A program made the position numbers and the translations under genes. Of a stretch of 64,000 nt of DNA, positions 1 through 7,779 are shown piece by piece (the stretch's first letter is position 1; every line of letters begins with the position of its first letter). The notes under the pieces are model-generated. The model saw nothing but the letters and a program-made list of their open reading frames with translations. It searched no databases and was not told the DNA's origin. The DNA is from Streptomyces seoulensis (GTDB taxonomy: Bacteria; Actinomycetota; Actinomycetes; Streptomycetales; Streptomycetaceae): NCBI RefSeq assembly GCF_022846655.1, contig NZ_AP025667.1, positions 2,269,001 to 2,333,000 on the forward strand, given 5' to 3'.

Positions 1-42
1 GTCTACGACGAGATCGCGCCCGTCGAGCTGCCCGAGGACTGA
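1..42 (+). CDS. C-terminal end of an unidentified protein (partial)
   Basis: The window opens inside a rightward reading frame whose last 13 codons end in TGA at 40-42 and encode VYDEIAPVELPED. The acidic tail carries no recognisable motif, so the product cannot be named. The gene converges with the oxidoreductase gene on the other strand, 23 bases away. Confidence 0.5.
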   Translation, partial: VYDEIAPVELPED

Positions 43-65
43 TCCGGGGAGGAGGCGGCCGGGTC

Positions 66-995
66 TCAGACCCCGGCCGCCCGCGCCTTCTCGTAGACCT
101 CGGCCGCGGTGTCCTTCAGCTCCGCCGCGTCCCGCGCGCCGGACTGGAGGTCGACGAGTATGTCCGTCATGCCGATCCGGGAGTGCTCCACCAGGTCCGC
201 CACGATCTGGTCCACGCTTCCCTCGAAGGGCGCGCGGTCGGCGTTCTGCGCCGTCTTGGAGCGGAACACCGCGTTCACCCGCAGCACCGCGCGGAGCGGC
301 TCCGTACGCCCCCGCTCCTCGGCCAGTTCCCGCAGCTCGCGCCACTGGGCGGCGACCTGTTCGGCGCCCTGGCTCACCGGCAGCCAGCCGTCCGCCCGGT
401 CCACCACCCGGCGCAGCGCGCGGCCACTGCCCGCCGCCAGCAGGATCGGGATCGGCCGCGCGGGCTTCGGCCCGACCACGGCGGAGGGGATGTCCGAGAT
501 CTCGCCCCGGTGGACGACCGGATCCGGACCCCAGGCCGCCCGGCACACCGAGATGATCTCGTCCAGCACCGCGCCGCGCTCCTCGAAGGGGCGCACGCCG
601 GAAGCCGCGTACTCGTCCAGGGACCAGCCCGTGCCGAGGCCCGCCAGGACCCGGCCGCCGCTCGCCGCGTCCAGGGTGGCCAGCGACTTGGCGAGCTGGA
701 ACGGCAGGTGCAGCGGGGCCACCAGCACGCTGGAGCCCAGCTCCGCACGCGTGGTCGCCGAGGCGGCCAGGGCGAGCGTGACCAGCGGGTCGGCCACGTG
801 CCGGTACTGGTCCGGCCAGGGCAGACCCGGTATGCCGTACAGACCCTGGGTGGCGGGCTCCGGGACCAGGGCCCGCTCGAAGACCCACAGGCTGTCGTAG
901 CCGATCTCCTCGGCCGCGCGCGCCACGTCGGGCACGTCCCTGCCGATATCGTACTGGCGCATCTGGGGAAGGCCGAGGCCGAGCCTGGTCGTCAT
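66..995 (-). CDS. LLM-class F420-dependent oxidoreductase (luciferase-like)
   Basis: This 309-residue protein has the luciferase-like monooxygenase (LLM) fold signature: an N-terminal MTTRLGLGLPQM strand, then IGYDSLWVFER, then ASGGRVLAGLGTGWS near residues 110-127, and a C-terminal half with GSGRALRRVVDRADGW. This pattern is typical of the F420-dependent oxidoreductases that are abundant in actinomycetes; an FMN-dependent relative cannot be excluded. The substrate is unknown. The ATG start at 993-995 is followed at once by the conserved first strand. It is a host gene in the left flank and is not obviously in an operon with the next gene, about 90 bases away. Confidence 0.85.
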   Translation of the reverse strand: MTTRLGLGLPQMRQYDIGRDVPDVARAAEEIGYDSLWVFERALVPEPATQGLYGIPGLPWPDQYRHVADPLVTLALAASATTRAELGSSVLVAPLHLPFQLAKSLATLDAASGGRVLAGLGTGWSLDEYAASGVRPFEERGAVLDEIISVCRAAWGPDPVVHRGEISDIPSAVVGPKPARPIPILLAAGSGRALRRVVDRADGWLPVSQGAEQVAAQWRELRELAEERGRTEPLRAVLRVNAVFRSKTAQNADRAPFEGSVDQIVADLVEHSRIGMTDILVDLQSGARDAAELKDTAAEVYEKARAAGV

Positions 996-1087
996 ACCGC
1001 TGCTCCTTCGCGTCGGGATGCCCCTTCAACGCGCGGCGATCGCCCGGCTGTTCCGTAGGTCACCCGAAGGGGTGAGTTCAGGCCGGA

Positions 1088-1774
1088 TCAGTCGCGGAGC
1101 GGGGTGAGCAGCATCCGGCCCGCGAGGCCGACCGCCGCGTCCAGCCGGGCGGCGAACTCCTCGGCCACGTCCCCGCAGCGGCGCAGCGCCCACAGGACGC
1201 GGGCCGCCGACCAGGTGGCGTCACGGGCCCGCTCCAGGCTCCAGGAGCCCAGCAGATGGGTGATCGGATCGGCGATCTGGAGCAGGTCGGGACCCGGCAT
1301 CAGATCCTCGCGGATGCGCTCCTCCAGCGCCGCGAGCAGCTCGCCCACCCGGTCGAACTCGTCCTCCAGGTCGGCCGGTTCGCACCCCAGCGCCCGGCAG
1401 GTGTCCACCACGGCGAGCGCCAGGTCGTGCCCGATGTGGGCGTTGATCCCGGCGAGTGCGAACTGCAGCGGGGTCACACCGGGATGGCGGCGGAGCTGGA
1501 ACAGCGGGCGCCAGCAGGCGGGCGGCCGGCGGTCCTCGGTGACCGCGTCCACGGCCGCCAGGTAGCGCTCGGCGAACCGCACGTCCAGCGCGGCCGCCGC
1601 GCACGGGTCCGTGAACGCCCCGGTGTCCAGCCGCCGGTCCACCTCCTCGGTGACGGTGAGGTAGACCCGGTTGAACACGGCGACCCCGTCCCGCTCGGGC
1701 AGCTCCGTGCCGAGCGCGCGCATCCGGGACAGGACGGCGTCGACGGGGGTGGTGGAGTATCGCGGCAGCGCCAT
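1088..1774 (-). CDS. DUF5995 family protein
   Basis: This 228-residue protein looks like the actinobacterial DUF5995 family. Visible signatures are FNRVYLTVTEEVDRRL, LDVRFAERYLAAVDA, CWRPLFQLRRHPGV, and the strongly conserved LQFALAGINAHIGHDLA. Function is unknown; the His/Asn/Asp-rich central helix (NAHIGHDL) resembles a metal or substrate site, but that is inference. I chose the ATG at 1772-1774 (MALPRYSTTP) because it precedes all conserved segments. The same frame stays open further upstream, but that longer stretch overlaps the permease gene antisense in frame and lacks protein-like composition. Confidence 0.8.
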   Translation of the reverse strand: MALPRYSTTPVDAVLSRMRALGTELPERDGVAVFNRVYLTVTEEVDRRLDTGAFTDPCAAAALDVRFAERYLAAVDAVTEDRRPPACWRPLFQLRRHPGVTPLQFALAGINAHIGHDLALAVVDTCRALGCEPADLEDEFDRVGELLAALEERIREDLMPGPDLLQIADPITHLLGSWSLERARDATWSAARVLWALRRCGDVAEEFAARLDAAVGLAGRMLLTPLRD

Positions 1775-1863
1775 GGGGGAAGGGTGGCAGCCGCGCGCCG
1801 GGCGGCGGGCCGACCGGCCCGGTGCTTCGCCGGAACGAGCGAACGCCGGGCCGGACCGTGCGG

Positions 1864-3339
1864 CTACGCCTTGCCGGGACCCGTGGTGCCGTCCGACGAC
1901 TCGTCGTAGGAGGAGGTGCCCTCGTCCAGCAGCGGTTCCTGCCCCTTCAGGTGCGCCGGGGCGAACGCGCGCAGCGCGTGGTAGCCGGTGATGACCACCA
2001 GGGTGCCCAGCGCGATGCCGCTCAGGGAGAAGGTGTCGGTGAACTTCATCGTGACGTTGCCGACGCCGATGATGATGCCCGCGGCCGCCGGGACCAGGTT
2101 CAGCGGGTTGCGCAGGTCCACCTTGCCGTGCAGCCAGATCTGGGCACCGAGCAGGCCGATCATGCCGTACAGGATGACGGTGATGCCGCCGAGGACACCG
2201 CCGGGGATCGCGGCCACCACCGCGCCGAACTTCGGGCAGACGCCGAACAGCAGGGCGAAGCAGGCGGCGGCCCAGTAGGCGGCCGTGGAGTAGACGCGGG
2301 TCGCGGCCATCACGCCGATGTTCTCGGAGTAGGTGGTGTTCGGCGGGCCGCCGACCGCCGTGGACAGCACCGAGGCGACGCCGTCCGCCGAGATCGCGGT
2401 GCCGAGCTTGTCGTCGAGCGAGTCGCCCGTCATCTCGCCGACCGCCTTGACGTGGCCCGCGTTCTCCGCGACCAGGGCGATGACGACGGGCAGCGCGACC
2501 AGGATCGCCGACCACTGGAAGGACGGCCCGTGGAAGGTGGGCAGCCCGATCCAGTCCGCCTTGGAGACGCCGGACAGGTCCAGGCGCCAGTGGTCGGTGA
2601 CCTTGCCGCTCGCGTCCGTCGAGTGGATCTTGCCGAGGGTCAGGTCGAAGATCCAGGAGATGAGGTAGCCGAAGACCAGGCCCAGGAAGATGGCGATGCG
2701 CGACCAGAAGCCGCGCAGGCAGACCACGGCCAGGCCGGTGAACAGCATCACCAGCAGCGCCGTCCACTGGTCCTGCGGCCAGTACGTCGTGGCGGTCACC
2801 GGCGCCAGGTTGAAGCCGATCAGCATGACCACGGCGCCCGTGACGATGGGCGGCATCGCGGCGTGGATGATCCGCGCCCCGAACCGCTGCACGGCGAGAC
2901 CCACCAGGAACAGCACCGCGCCGACGACGAGGATCGCGCCGGTCACCGTCGCGCTGGTGCCGCCGTCCGCGCGGATCACGGCGGCGACGCCCACGAAGGA
3001 CAGGGAGCAGCCCAGGTAGCTGGGGACCCGGCCGCGCGTGGCGAGCAGGAAGATCACCGTCGCCACACCCGACATCATGATCGCCAGGTTGGGGTCCAGG
3101 CCCATGAGCACGGGCGCGACGAAGGAGGCTCCGAACATCGCCACGACGTGCTGGGCGCCCAGGCCCACCGTGCGCGGCCAGGTCAGCCGTTCGTCGGGGC
3201 GTACCACCGCTCCGGGTGCGGGTGATTTTCCATCACCGTGCAGTGACCATCCAATAACACCCCTACTAGTCGGCACGACGCACCGACCACTTGGGAAGGG
3301 GCTCGGCGGGGGTCCAACGCCAGATGATGCGCTGCTCAC
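1864..3339 (-). CDS. NCS2 family uracil/xanthine permease, 5' end replaced by prophage DNA
   Basis: This nucleobase:cation symporter-2 protein has about 12 hydrophobic segments. The first transmembrane block (QHVVAMFGASFVAPVLMG), the NTTYSENIGVMAATRVYS segment and the GVGNVTMKFTDTFSLSG segment are classic NCS2 features. Host-derived coding sequence runs only to 3243. From there the frame continues into prophage DNA and overlaps the integrase gene, reaching a GTG at 3337-3339, so the residues before CTG-CAC (LHGDGKSPAPG) are phage-encoded. The native start MDLGVRWK lies at 54250-54276. The gene has therefore lost its own start and promoter, and may be silent or expressed by read-through from the same-strand integrase. 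Excision would rebuild an uninterrupted frame. Confidence 0.85.
   Translation of the reverse strand: MSSASSGVGPPPSPFPSGRCVVPTSRGVIGWSLHGDGKSPAPGAVVRPDERLTWPRTVGLGAQHVVAMFGASFVAPVLMGLDPNLAIMMSGVATVIFLLATRGRVPSYLGCSLSFVGVAAVIRADGGTSATVTGAILVVGAVLFLVGLAVQRFGARIIHAAMPPIVTGAVVMLIGFNLAPVTATTYWPQDQWTALLVMLFTGLAVVCLRGFWSRIAIFLGLVFGYLISWIFDLTLGKIHSTDASGKVTDHWRLDLSGVSKADWIGLPTFHGPSFQWSAILVALPVVIALVAENAGHVKAVGEMTGDSLDDKLGTAISADGVASVLSTAVGGPPNTTYSENIGVMAATRVYSTAAYWAAACFALLFGVCPKFGAVVAAIPGGVLGGITVILYGMIGLLGAQIWLHGKVDLRNPLNLVPAAAGIIIGVGNVTMKFTDTFSLSGIALGTLVVITGYHALRAFAPAHLKGQEPLLDEGTSSYDESSDGTTGPGKA
3220..3262. other. attL, left prophage junction
   Basis: Host permease codons (LHGDGKSP, reading leftward) stop at TGCAG (3239-3243). 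To the right is phage DNA with a 15-base arm (3246-3260, ACCATCCAATAACAC). This arm is an inverted match, 13 of 15 bases, to the arm at 54228-54242 in attR. The integrase stop codon is only 22 bases from the core, as expected for an integrase lying next to its att site. Confidence 0.85.
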
Positions 3340-4870
3340 CCACAGGCCATAGCTCGATGCGGGTGATGATTCGGCTCAGAAGAAGTCGCTTGGATGGCAC
3401 GTCGATAGTGTCCCATTCCTCGATCAGGCCAGCGACCACGTCCCGGAACGGTAGGGGGGACGTGGGCTCGGGCTCGTCGGGCTCGTCCAGCTCGGCAAGC
3501 TTGGCCTTCGCCTCATCCCGGTTCTTCTGATGCTCGACCCGTGTCCTCAGATAGGTGTCGCGGTCGACGTCGCCAAGGGCGTACGCGTTGAAGGCTCGGT
3601 CCAGAGCACTCGTCGCCCGTTCGAGCGTGGCCGTGAGACGCGCGCGCACGAGTTCCAAGTCGGGCTCGCGGCGAGGCTCGGGGATGACTACCTGTCCGGC
3701 CGCTATGTCGTCGATCTCGGCGAGCACCTCGTCGAGATCGTCCCGCACTTGTTTTTCGAGCATCCATCGCGTGGCCCAGACCGGTTCGTGATCCGTTCCC
3801 TTACGCGCGCGTGCGTTGCAGCGGTACCCCTTCGCTGGCCTCTCGGCGCTGCCGGTGGTCTGGGCCTTGCTGCCGCACAGGCCGCACCAGATCAGCCCAG
3901 ACAGCGGGTAGACAGCCCGGAGGGCGCGGCGGGGCGTGTTGGCCCGCTCGGCGCGCATGGCGCGGAAGGCGTCCCACAGATCCCCGTCGATCGCCGCCTC
4001 GTGCTCGGCCGCCATGAAGACGAGATGAGCAGGCTTCTGGCAGCGGCCGGGCTCGCCGCAGATTGCCTCGGGGTTGTGTACGCGCAGGACGCCGGCGGGG
4101 AACGCCGAGTCGAGGAATCCCCGCACTGTCTGGTCGAGCCACACCGATCCGCGGGCCGTTCGCATTCCCAGGTCGTTCCAGCGCTGGGCGAGCTTGCTGA
4201 ACCCGGTCACGCCCTTGGTGTACTCGGTGTACGCCTCGTGGATCAGCTCGGCCTCAGTGGGCCGCAGCTCGTACCATTCCTCTTGGGTCGTGAAGCCACC
4301 GCGGTTGTCCGGGATGCGGCGGGGGTGCCAGGTGTAGCCGAACCGCCGGCCGCCCGATGAGGGAAGCCCGAGCTTCCTGCGTAGGGCGTGGGTCTCCTTC
4401 CAGATTTCGCCAGCCCTGTCGGACTCGAAGGCGGCGACCTCAAGGAGCATGCCGCGGGTGAAGCGGCCAACGGCGGTCTTGGAGTCGACATCCTCGGTGG
4501 CGCTGACGAGCTCGCCGCCGACGTTCTCGATCCGGGCGAGGTTGATGGCGACGCCATGCCTGTTGCGGCCGAATCGGCTGAACTTCCAGGACCACAGTTC
4601 ACGCTCGGGGCGTTCAGGGTCCTCGATGATTTCGATCGCCTGCATCACCCGGCGCTTGAAATTTCGGCCGGTGTCGTCTGGGTCGATGACCCATTCGGCG
4701 ACGTACCGGCCGCGACGAGCGGCCGCATCCTCGACGACGCTTTTCTGAATGTCGACGCTGATCATTTCCTCGCGCCATGTGGACACGCGGGCGTATCCAA
4801 TGACGGGGATAAGGTCCCCATTCGGGATGGATGAAACATTGGGTACGTAGAGGCTACGAATTGCACCCAC
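3266..4870 (-). CDS. int: Large serine integrase
   Basis: This 534-residue site-specific recombinase should integrate and, with a directionality factor, excise the prophage. The N-terminal resolvase domain has GYARVS with the nucleophilic serine at about residue 30, then WKFSRFGRNRHG (about 95-106) carrying the conserved active-site arginines. A recombinase domain follows (about 170-310). A zinc ribbon has CGLCG at about 329-333 and further Cys/His at about 351-361. A predicted coiled coil lies at about 390-460, and the C-terminal tail ends WSVRRAD. The start is a GTG without an obvious ribosome site, so the true start may be a few codons away. It is transcribed toward attL, and read-through would enter the split permease gene. 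Confidence 0.95.
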   Translation of the reverse strand: MGAIRSLYVPNVSSIPNGDLIPVIGYARVSTWREEMISVDIQKSVVEDAAARRGRYVAEWVIDPDDTGRNFKRRVMQAIEIIEDPERPERELWSWKFSRFGRNRHGVAINLARIENVGGELVSATEDVDSKTAVGRFTRGMLLEVAAFESDRAGEIWKETHALRRKLGLPSSGGRRFGYTWHPRRIPDNRGGFTTQEEWYELRPTEAELIHEAYTEYTKGVTGFSKLAQRWNDLGMRTARGSVWLDQTVRGFLDSAFPAGVLRVHNPEAICGEPGRCQKPAHLVFMAAEHEAAIDGDLWDAFRAMRAERANTPRRALRAVYPLSGLIWCGLCGSKAQTTGSAERPAKGYRCNARARKGTDHEPVWATRWMLEKQVRDDLDEVLAEIDDIAAGQVVIPEPRREPDLELVRARLTATLERATSALDRAFNAYALGDVDRDTYLRTRVEHQKNRDEAKAKLAELDEPDEPEPTSPLPFRDVVAGLIEEWDTIDVPSKRLLLSRIITRIELWPVGEQRIIWRWTPAEPLPKWSVRRAD

Positions 4871-4887
4871 GCGTGTTTACCCCCAAA

Positions 4888-5256
4888 TCACGACGCGCTG
4901 CCTTTGGTCCGGGCTGCAGACGTGGCGCGGGTGCCCGGCAGTTGCACGACCTGGCCGGCGCCCGCACCCGTACCCGTCTGGTTATGGCTGTCGAACATGG
5001 CAGCTCTCCACCCCATCCGCGTGTACCGGTCCCGCTCTGCTTGCGACAGTCGGGCCATACGCGCCTGATGGGCCATCACTCTCGCTGCTGTGCGGCGCTG
5101 ATGGACGAGCAGAAGTCCGGCCATGCCGATGATGAGCAGAGCCATTCCCGCTCGATACGGCGTGGCCTCACGGGTGGCGATCCCGTAGCTGATCAGCGCG
5201 GCCCCCACTGCCGCCGCTGCGCTGGACAGAATGCCTATCGCCCACTGCGCCCGCAT
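4888..5256 (-). CDS. Small membrane protein of unknown function
   Basis: This 122-residue protein has two N-terminal hydrophobic segments (about residues 5-27 and 36-54), then a basic stretch HQRRTAARVMAHQARMARLSQAERDRY and a Gly/Thr/Ala-rich tail. It sits between the repressor and the integrase on the same strand, with 3 bases to the repressor stop, so it is probably cotranscribed with both and expressed in the lysogen. A superinfection-exclusion role would fit the position and topology but is only a guess. Confidence 0.7.
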   Translation of the reverse strand: MRAQWAIGILSSAAAAVGAALISYGIATREATPYRAGMALLIIGMAGLLLVHQRRTAARVMAHQARMARLSQAERDRYTRMGWRAAMFDSHNQTGTGAGAGQVVQLPGTRATSAARTKGSAS

Positions 5257-5259
5257 GTG

Positions 5260-5763
5260 TCACCCCTCTGCAGCAGCACCCCCCGTGGCACTGCCTCCGT
5301 CTGATGGCCCATGACGTCGCATGGACCGGACCATGGTCGTGAACCAATTCAGGTCTTCATCTGGCACGCCAGCGAGCGCCGCGATCTCCTCGGGCGTCAA
5401 GCGCATGTCGGACGATACCTGCCAATGGCCGGTTTCTGCCTCGCCAACCGGAAATCCCTGTTCCGCATGAAAGTCGCCGGGCTCAGCCTTCCCCGTGCGC
5501 ACGAGGAATTCCTGCAGGGATAGACCTAGATGTCGGGCTAGTCGCCGCTGGGAGTCATAGTCGGGAACCTGCGCATCTCTCAAAATCCTGTTGATCGTCG
5601 ACCCAGCTAGACCCGTCTCACGGGCGAGCTTGGCCTGTCCTCCTCCACGGGGGCTCGTGACGTCGTATCCCTGCTCTGTAAGAACTCCTGTCAGCCACAC
5701 AAGCCACGTTGGCCTCTGTGCCTCTCCGCCGCTGGCGGGCTCGTCGTTGTCTCGTCTCCGCAT
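5260..5763 (-). CDS. Helix-turn-helix phage repressor (probable lysogeny regulator)
   Basis: This 167-residue protein has a central HTH (about residues 43-62: QAKLARETGLAGSTINRILR) and a following helix RRLARHLGLSLQEFL. The C-terminal half is probably for oligomerisation and shows no peptidase motif, so a LexA/CI-type self-cleavage mechanism is not supported. It starts immediately left of an array of five 14-bp palindromes and is divergent from the early operon, the standard place for the master repressor. It is the first gene of the leftward group repressor - membrane protein - integrase. Confidence 0.85.
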   Translation of the reverse strand: MRRRDNDEPASGGEAQRPTWLVWLTGVLTEQGYDVTSPRGGGQAKLARETGLAGSTINRILRDAQVPDYDSQRRLARHLGLSLQEFLVRTGKAEPGDFHAEQGFPVGEAETGHWQVSSDMRLTPEEIAALAGVPDEDLNWFTTMVRSMRRHGPSDGGSATGGAAAEG

Positions 5764-5773
5764 ACGCGCAGGC

Positions 5774-5987
5774 TACCGCCGATGGAACGTCCATATGTCG
5801 ATGTTCCATCGACGGAAGAAAGGCACAAGGGCTGCTGTGGGCAACCTTTTGCCGTTCTCGCTGCTCGGGACCATCTAAGGACATGCGTTCGAACAGCGCA
5901 ATCGAACAAGAAGATCTTGATCCTTCCTTCCGTCGAAGGAAGGACTGTGCTAGCTTCCTTCCATCGATGGAACTTCCGCCGATGGAA
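5774..5987. promoter_or_regulatory. Five-site operator array between divergent repressor and early genes
   Basis: Five copies of a 14-bp palindrome with consensus TTCCRYCGAYGGAA are visible: 5774-5787 (TACCGCCGATGGAA), 5804-5817 (TTCCATCGACGGAA), 5928-5941 (TTCCGTCGAAGGAA), 5959-5972 (TTCCATCGATGGAA, perfect palindrome) and 5974-5987 (TTCCGCCGATGGAA). Two sites lie on the repressor side and three on the early-gene side. Sites 4 and 5 are 15 bases apart centre to centre, and site 5 overlaps the ribosome-binding site of the early gene. A weak -35/-10 pair for the early promoter may be TTCCGT (5928) and TAGCTT (5951). This is the expected layout for a genetic switch. Confidence 0.85.
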
Positions 5988-5997
5988 GGAACACGTT

Positions 5998-6246
5998 GTG
6001 TACATCATCCGACTGCGCACCGTGCAGTACGACGAACTTGCCGAGAGTAACGGCCACTTGACTTACGGGCAGCGGGCGGTCGCCGCCGGCCTCGGGGCCG
6101 GCACCATCCACCGCCTGCGGAACGGGGGGCCCGCCTCCGCGACGGCCGTCGCCGCGATCTGCGTCGCCTACGGCGTGGAGTTCGGCGACGTCTTCGAGGT
6201 GACCCCGGCCGCGGCCCCCGCGCTCAAGAGCCCGGCGGCCGCCTGA
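5998..6246 (+). CDS. Cro-like small HTH protein, first early gene
   Basis: This 82-residue protein starts at GTG 5998, 6 bases after the strong ribosome site GGAAGGAA, which itself forms part of operator 5. The segment HLTYGQRAVAAGLGAGTIHRLRNGG reads as a HTH (about residues 22-46), followed by AVAAICVAYGVEFGDVFEV, a tail helix typical of small XRE/Cro repressors. Upstream in-frame starts would read through the operators and are rejected. It overlaps the next gene by ATGA, so it opens the early operon. Confidence 0.8.
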   Translation: MYIIRLRTVQYDELAESNGHLTYGQRAVAAGLGAGTIHRLRNGGPASATAVAAICVAYGVEFGDVFEVTPAAAPALKSPAAA

Positions 6247-6461
6247 TGACCGCGACGCCCACCCGCGAGGAGTGCATCCGCGGGGCCGCCGAGGTGCTGG
6301 TCAGCGCCGTTCGCCTGCGGGCGTCCCGCACGCCCCGAGAGGCCGCCCAGGCGGCGTACTACCCGGGCCACCCGCTGGGCTCCGTCGAGGCGATCGAGGC
6401 CGAGATCATCCGGCGCCGCCAGCGGCACGCTGCGCTGGCCGAGCTGCCGCTCGCCGCCTAG
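6246..6461 (+). CDS. Small early protein of unknown function
   Basis: This 71-residue predicted all-helical protein (MTATPTREECIRGAAEVL...) begins within the ATGA overlap with the Cro-like gene. No motif is recognised. Composition and coupling support a real early gene. Confidence 0.65.
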   Translation: MTATPTREECIRGAAEVLVSAVRLRASRTPREAAQAAYYPGHPLGSVEAIEAEIIRRRQRHAALAELPLAA

Positions 6462-6563
6462 GCCCGCACAGACCAAAGGGCCGTCCCGCAACGGCCAAGG
6501 AGCGAGGCGACCCAGGGGCGCAAGCCCCACTCATCCAGCTAGGAAGAAAGGGAGGCCCGCGCC

Positions 6564-6917
6564 ATGAGCGCTCAGCCTACCGAACGCCCCCTCAGCAACT
6601 GGGACCGCGAGGCCATCGGCGAACTCGCCGTGTCCGCCCTGGTCGACTACCTGCCCCTGCCCGTCGGCGCGATGACGCCGCGCGCTGACGCCGTGCACAT
6701 CACCGTCGTCAGCTCCCGCGAACTGGCCCTGTGGGTCTGGGAGCTGGGCGGCCGCATCGACAAGGGCCCCAGCTCCGGCGGCGTCACGCTGTGGACGCTG
6801 TACACCGAGACCCCCGAGCGGGGCACCAAGGGCGCCCCGGTCCTGATCCGCGTGCACGTCGCCGTCGTCGACGGCGAGGACGTGCTCGCCGAGGTGCGAC
6901 CGGGGGCCGGCCGATGA
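6564..6917 (+). CDS. Early protein of unknown function
   Basis: This 117-residue protein has two halves: an N-terminal helical part (NWDREAIGELAVSALVDYL) and a beta-rich part with VHITVVSSRELALWVWELGG and VLIRVHVAVVDGEDVLAEV. A strong ribosome site (AAAGGGAGG) lies upstream. It overlaps the next gene by ATGA. I do not recognise a family. Confidence 0.7.
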   Translation: MSAQPTERPLSNWDREAIGELAVSALVDYLPLPVGAMTPRADAVHITVVSSRELALWVWELGGRIDKGPSSGGVTLWTLYTETPERGTKGAPVLIRVHVAVVDGEDVLAEVRPGAGR

Positions 6918-7405
6918 CGACCCGTACCGAGCACGCCGCCCGGATCATCGCGGGCGCGTTCGTCCACGGCACCTCGACCGACCCGGCGCTCGACGCGGCC
7001 CGCGCCCTCGACGACGCGCGCCTGCTCGCGCCCGACGAGCTGCCGGGCCGGTTGTCCCGGCCCACGCCGAGCCCCGCCGCCGTGAAATTGCTCGCCGAGT
7101 GCCGCCAGGCGCAGGCGGCCGCGCGCACCGCGTCCGTGGAGACGGCGGGCATGCCCGGTGAGCCGACTGTGACGGCGCTCCGGGGCGAGGTGACCATCGT
7201 CGTCCACCCGCGCACGCTGGCGGACTGGAAGGCGTGGATGCACACCCTCAACACGGGTGACTCCCGCGGGGACTCGACCGGCACGGCCATGGTTGTGCGC
7301 TGCACGTACGGGGGTGTCCGGACCCGCCTCGTCGGCGTCGGCGTGCCCGCGCTGTACGGGCAGATCACGGCGTCCCGCGTTGTGGCGGCGGGGGGTGCCC
7401 GATGA
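6914..7405 (+). CDS. Early protein of unknown function
   Basis: This 163-residue protein begins at the ATG within the ATGA overlap at 6914. The N-terminal half is helical and Ala-rich. The C-terminal half has strands TVTALRGEVTIVVHPRTLADWKAW and TAMVVRCTYGGVRTRLVGVGV. The previous gene has a similar strand-rich tail, which may mean the two share a fold. Function is unknown. Confidence 0.7.
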   Translation: MTTRTEHAARIIAGAFVHGTSTDPALDAARALDDARLLAPDELPGRLSRPTPSPAAVKLLAECRQAQAAARTASVETAGMPGEPTVTALRGEVTIVVHPRTLADWKAWMHTLNTGDSRGDSTGTAMVVRCTYGGVRTRLVGVGVPALYGQITASRVVAAGGAR

Positions 7406-7779
7406 GCAAGCGCCCGAAGAACACGCCCGTCGACGGGCCGTTCCGGATCACCGTCGAGTCGATCCCGACCGGCGTGACCCTCGACGTCGAGGCATTCGTG
7501 CAGCACGTCGTGACCGACGTCGTCACCGCGCTGCTGACCGACGACCACTTCGCCGACCGGCTCGGCGACCTGTACGAGGCGCTGCCCGTCGACCCGCATG
7601 CGGTGCTGCGGCCGGGCGACCTCGGGTTCGAGTCGCTCGTCGCCGACCTGGTCGCCGTGGCCGGCACCAAGCTGCCGGTGTACGGCAGGCAGGGGCTGGC
7701 GCTGGCCGACCGGATCAGGCGGCTCGCGGCGGTGGCCGTGGCTGTTGGGATGGCCACCAAGGGCGGTGCGGCCGCGTGA
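7402..7779 (+). CDS. Early protein of unknown function
   Basis: This 125-residue protein is translationally coupled on both sides by 4-base overlaps. The start FRITVESIPTGVTLDVEAFVQ looks like a beta strand, and the rest is helical and hydrophobic (AVAVAVGMATKGGAAA). No family is recognised. Confidence 0.65.
   Translation: MSKRPKNTPVDGPFRITVESIPTGVTLDVEAFVQHVVTDVVTALLTDDHFADRLGDLYEALPVDPHAVLRPGDLGFESLVADLVAVAGTKLPVYGRQGLALADRIRRLAAVAVAVGMATKGGAAA

Noticed and set aside
109..1058. Long rightward reading frames opposite the LLM oxidoreductase
   Set aside because: They are shadows in high-GC DNA; sequence is Arg/Ser/Ala-rich without family features, while the opposite strand encodes a clear protein.
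1822..3225. 467-codon rightward frame across the permease gene
   Set aside because: The translation is almost only Arg, Gly, Asp, Gln and His, an antisense artefact of the permease gene.
3239..3260. TGGATGGT shared by both ends in opposite orientation as the att core
   Set aside because: An att core must be in direct orientation at both ends. These are the inverted arms of attP; the true core is the directly repeated TGCAG.
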